NCBI RefSeq assembly: GCF_028288185.1
Contig: NZ_JAQBOF010000035.1
Location: forward strand, 62,001-126,000
DNA length: 64,000 nucleotides
Reading direction: 5' to 3'
DNA from: Mucilaginibacter sp.
Lineage (GTDB): Bacteria > Bacteroidota > Bacteroidia > Sphingobacteriales > Sphingobacteriaceae
Shown: one piece after another, positions 62,883 to 64,000 of the stretch
Position numbering within the stretch: position 1 is the stretch's first letter
Layout of the letters: each line of letters begins with the position of its first letter
Notes under the pieces: model-generated
Databases searched by the model: none
Told to the model about the DNA's origin: nothing
Seen by the model: only the letters and a program-made list of their open reading frames with translations
Made by a program: the position numbers and the translations under genes

Positions 62883-63101
62883 ATGAGTACAAAACTTACT
62901 ATTAATAACAACGGATCTGTAAAGATTGAAGGCGATTTTGAAATTGTTGATATGCAGGGCGACAATTACGGCTTACAGGGCCGTACAGTATTATCTATTT
63001 GCCGTTGCGGCTTATCAGCCAATAAACCATTTTGCGATGGATCGCACAAAGGCCATTTTGAGCATAACGCCGTTGCGTTTGATTTGCCTCCGAAGAAATA
63101 A
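62883..63101 (+). CDS. CDGSH iron-sulfur domain protein
   Basis: 72 aa. Cluster motif Cys40-x-Cys42 ... Cys51-x3-His55, reading CRCGLSANKPFCDGSH, a 3-Cys/1-His [2Fe-2S] site, followed by KGHF. Bacterial CDGSH proteins act in redox or Fe-S handling; the precise role is unknown. It ends at a palindromic spacer, and truA follows. Confidence 0.94.
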   Translation: MSTKLTINNNGSVKIEGDFEIVDMQGDNYGLQGRTVLSICRCGLSANKPFCDGSHKGHFEHNAVAFDLPPKK

Positions 63102-63186
63102 GCCCCCTCTAAATCTCCCCCGGTAGGGGAGACTTAATTAAAACATTCAAAAAGCCCTCCCTACCGGGGAGGGTTTGGGAGGGGCT
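63101..63186. repeat. G+C-rich palindrome between the CDGSH gene and truA
   Basis: CCCCGGTAGGG (63118-63128) pairs with CCCTACCGGGG (63159-63169), and AGCCCC (63101-63106) pairs with GGGGCT (63181-63186). The flanking words CTCTAAATCTCCCCC and GGGGAGACTT resemble an intergenic repeat I recall from many Bacteroidota genomes. Confidence 0.85.
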
Positions 63187-63188
63187 CA

Positions 63189-63998
63189 ATGCGCTATTTC
63201 GTACACATAGGTTATCATGGCACTAAATACAGTGGCTGGCAAAAGCACCCTGGTGTATTAAATATCCAGGAAGTTTTGGAAACTGCTTTGAGCGGACTTT
63301 TAAAAACGCCCATCTATATTGTAGGTTGTGGCCGTACAGATGCGCAGGTACATGCCAGCCAGTTCTTTTTCCACATGGATGTGAAGCAAGAATGGAAGTT
63401 CGACCTGTTGTTTCGACTCAATAAAACATTGCCTGATGATATAGCCGTGTTTGACATCATCCCAATGGAGGGCCTCCCCCACGCCCGCTTTGATGCCATC
63501 CAACGATCATACGATTATTTTATTCATACTTATAAGGACCCTTTTTTAAGCGAGTATAGCTCACTCTATTTAGAAAAGAATTGGGATCTGGATAAAATGA
63601 AAGATGCCGTAGCCTTACTACCGCTCTATACAGATTACCGCGGTTTCTGCAAAAGCCCTGACAGGAACGACCATACTATTTGCAACATATCATCAGCCAC
63701 TTTATATGCCGATGAAAGCGGCGATAAGCTGCGTTTCCAAATCTCGGCCAATCGGTTTTTAAGTAAGATGATAAGGATTATTATGGGCAGGTTACTGGAC
63801 ATCGGCCGTGGCAAAATGAGCGTGGATGAGTTTGAGTCGTATCTTATCAGCAAAGAAACTCCGGCTATTATTATCCCGGCTTATCCGCAAGGATTGTATT
63901 TATCAAAGGTTACTTACCCATACCTGGATCTGCCACCCAGGAGTACCTTTTCACGTATTTTGCAGAATAGGGTTAATAGTAATTGGATAGCTATTTAG
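63189..63998 (+). CDS. truA: tRNA pseudouridine(38-40) synthase
   Basis: 269 aa, within the family's normal range, complete to its TAG at 63996-63998. Catalytic Asp51 in GCGRTDAQVHASQFF, then HARFDAIQRSYDYFI and the late LSKMIRIIMGRLLDIG motif. Modifies the anticodon arm of many tRNAs. The start ATG at 63189 lies 3 bp after the palindrome. Confidence 0.95.
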   Translation: MRYFVHIGYHGTKYSGWQKHPGVLNIQEVLETALSGLLKTPIYIVGCGRTDAQVHASQFFFHMDVKQEWKFDLLFRLNKTLPDDIAVFDIIPMEGLPHARFDAIQRSYDYFIHTYKDPFLSEYSSLYLEKNWDLDKMKDAVALLPLYTDYRGFCKSPDRNDHTICNISSATLYADESGDKLRFQISANRFLSKMIRIIMGRLLDIGRGKMSVDEFESYLISKETPAIIIPAYPQGLYLSKVTYPYLDLPPRSTFSRILQNRVNSNWIAI

Positions 63999-64000
63999 CG

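Overview
The window looks like a chromosomal segment of a Bacteroidota bacterium, most likely Sphingobacteriaceae (Mucilaginibacter/Pedobacter-like). The grounds are two surface proteins with type B type IX secretion (T9SS) C-terminal domains next to a PorP/SprF-like protein, a 7TM-DISM histidine kinase, an ECF sigma factor, futalosine-pathway menaquinone synthesis (MqnC), a GH106 rhamnosidase, TAnnTTTG-type -7 elements close to start codons, and AT-rich intergenic DNA. There are no rRNA or tRNA genes, no prophage and no CRISPR array. Most of the window is housekeeping sequence on both strands.

Layout. 1-2370: end of pdxH, then nuoC and nuoD, with a four-helix-bundle (23S-IVS-type) gene wedged between nuoC and nuoD inside a perfect 33-bp inverted repeat. 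2533-6344: an ECF sigma factor with a membrane-anchored trypsin-like protease that has an anti-sigma-like front end, three tandem paralogous small lipoproteins plus a remnant of a fourth, and two small stress-type genes. 6515-14528: a ModF-like double ABC ATPase, a 434-bp spacer with a 42-bp tandem repeat, mqnC, scpB, an acidic mini-protein, a GNAT-like protein, an XRE regulator, mpl and a tandem Usp. 14759-20528 (minus): prmA, a membrane protein, tpiA, a GlmU-like protein, rpmE2, a methylmalonyl-CoA epimerase and a conserved 492-aa protein. 20791-22935: iscS-iscU-iscA. 23014-23691: a decayed REP-associated transposase with REP hairpins on both sides. 23765-31863: acyl-CoA synthetase, HAD hydrolase, GH106 and lysS. 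32057-37507: small hypotheticals, ung, an Lrp regulator, a manganese unit (mntR-mntH, with mntH fused to a Usp domain) and smpB. 37576-46589: pcm, priA, DUF423, two envelope proteins, tsaB, yidD-rnpA-rpmH and mscL. 46739-62108: rpoN, the T9SS cargo/PorP cluster, a divergent response regulator and histidine kinase, and a heterodimeric ABC exporter. 62210-63998: GNAT, a CDGSH protein and truA.

How the genes work together. pdxH supplies PLP, which IscS uses; iscS-iscU-iscA supply Fe-S clusters needed by MqnC, complex I and the CDGSH protein; MqnC makes the menaquinone precursor that complex I ultimately reduces. MntR and MntH form a metal-responsive regulator/importer pair. rpmH-rnpA-yidD is the conserved translation/tRNA-maturation/membrane-insertion block.

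The most unusual signal is not a gene. At least a dozen intergenic spacers carry long imperfect palindromes whose arms are themselves built from a short word repeated in direct orientation ('stuttered palindromes'). Each locus has its own word, but two pairs of loci share one. They occupy both spacers of the isc operon, surround a 44-codon ORF, and in the nuoC-nuoD spacer a perfect version surrounds the four-helix-bundle gene. This could be an undescribed element family, possibly related to IVS-type insertions.
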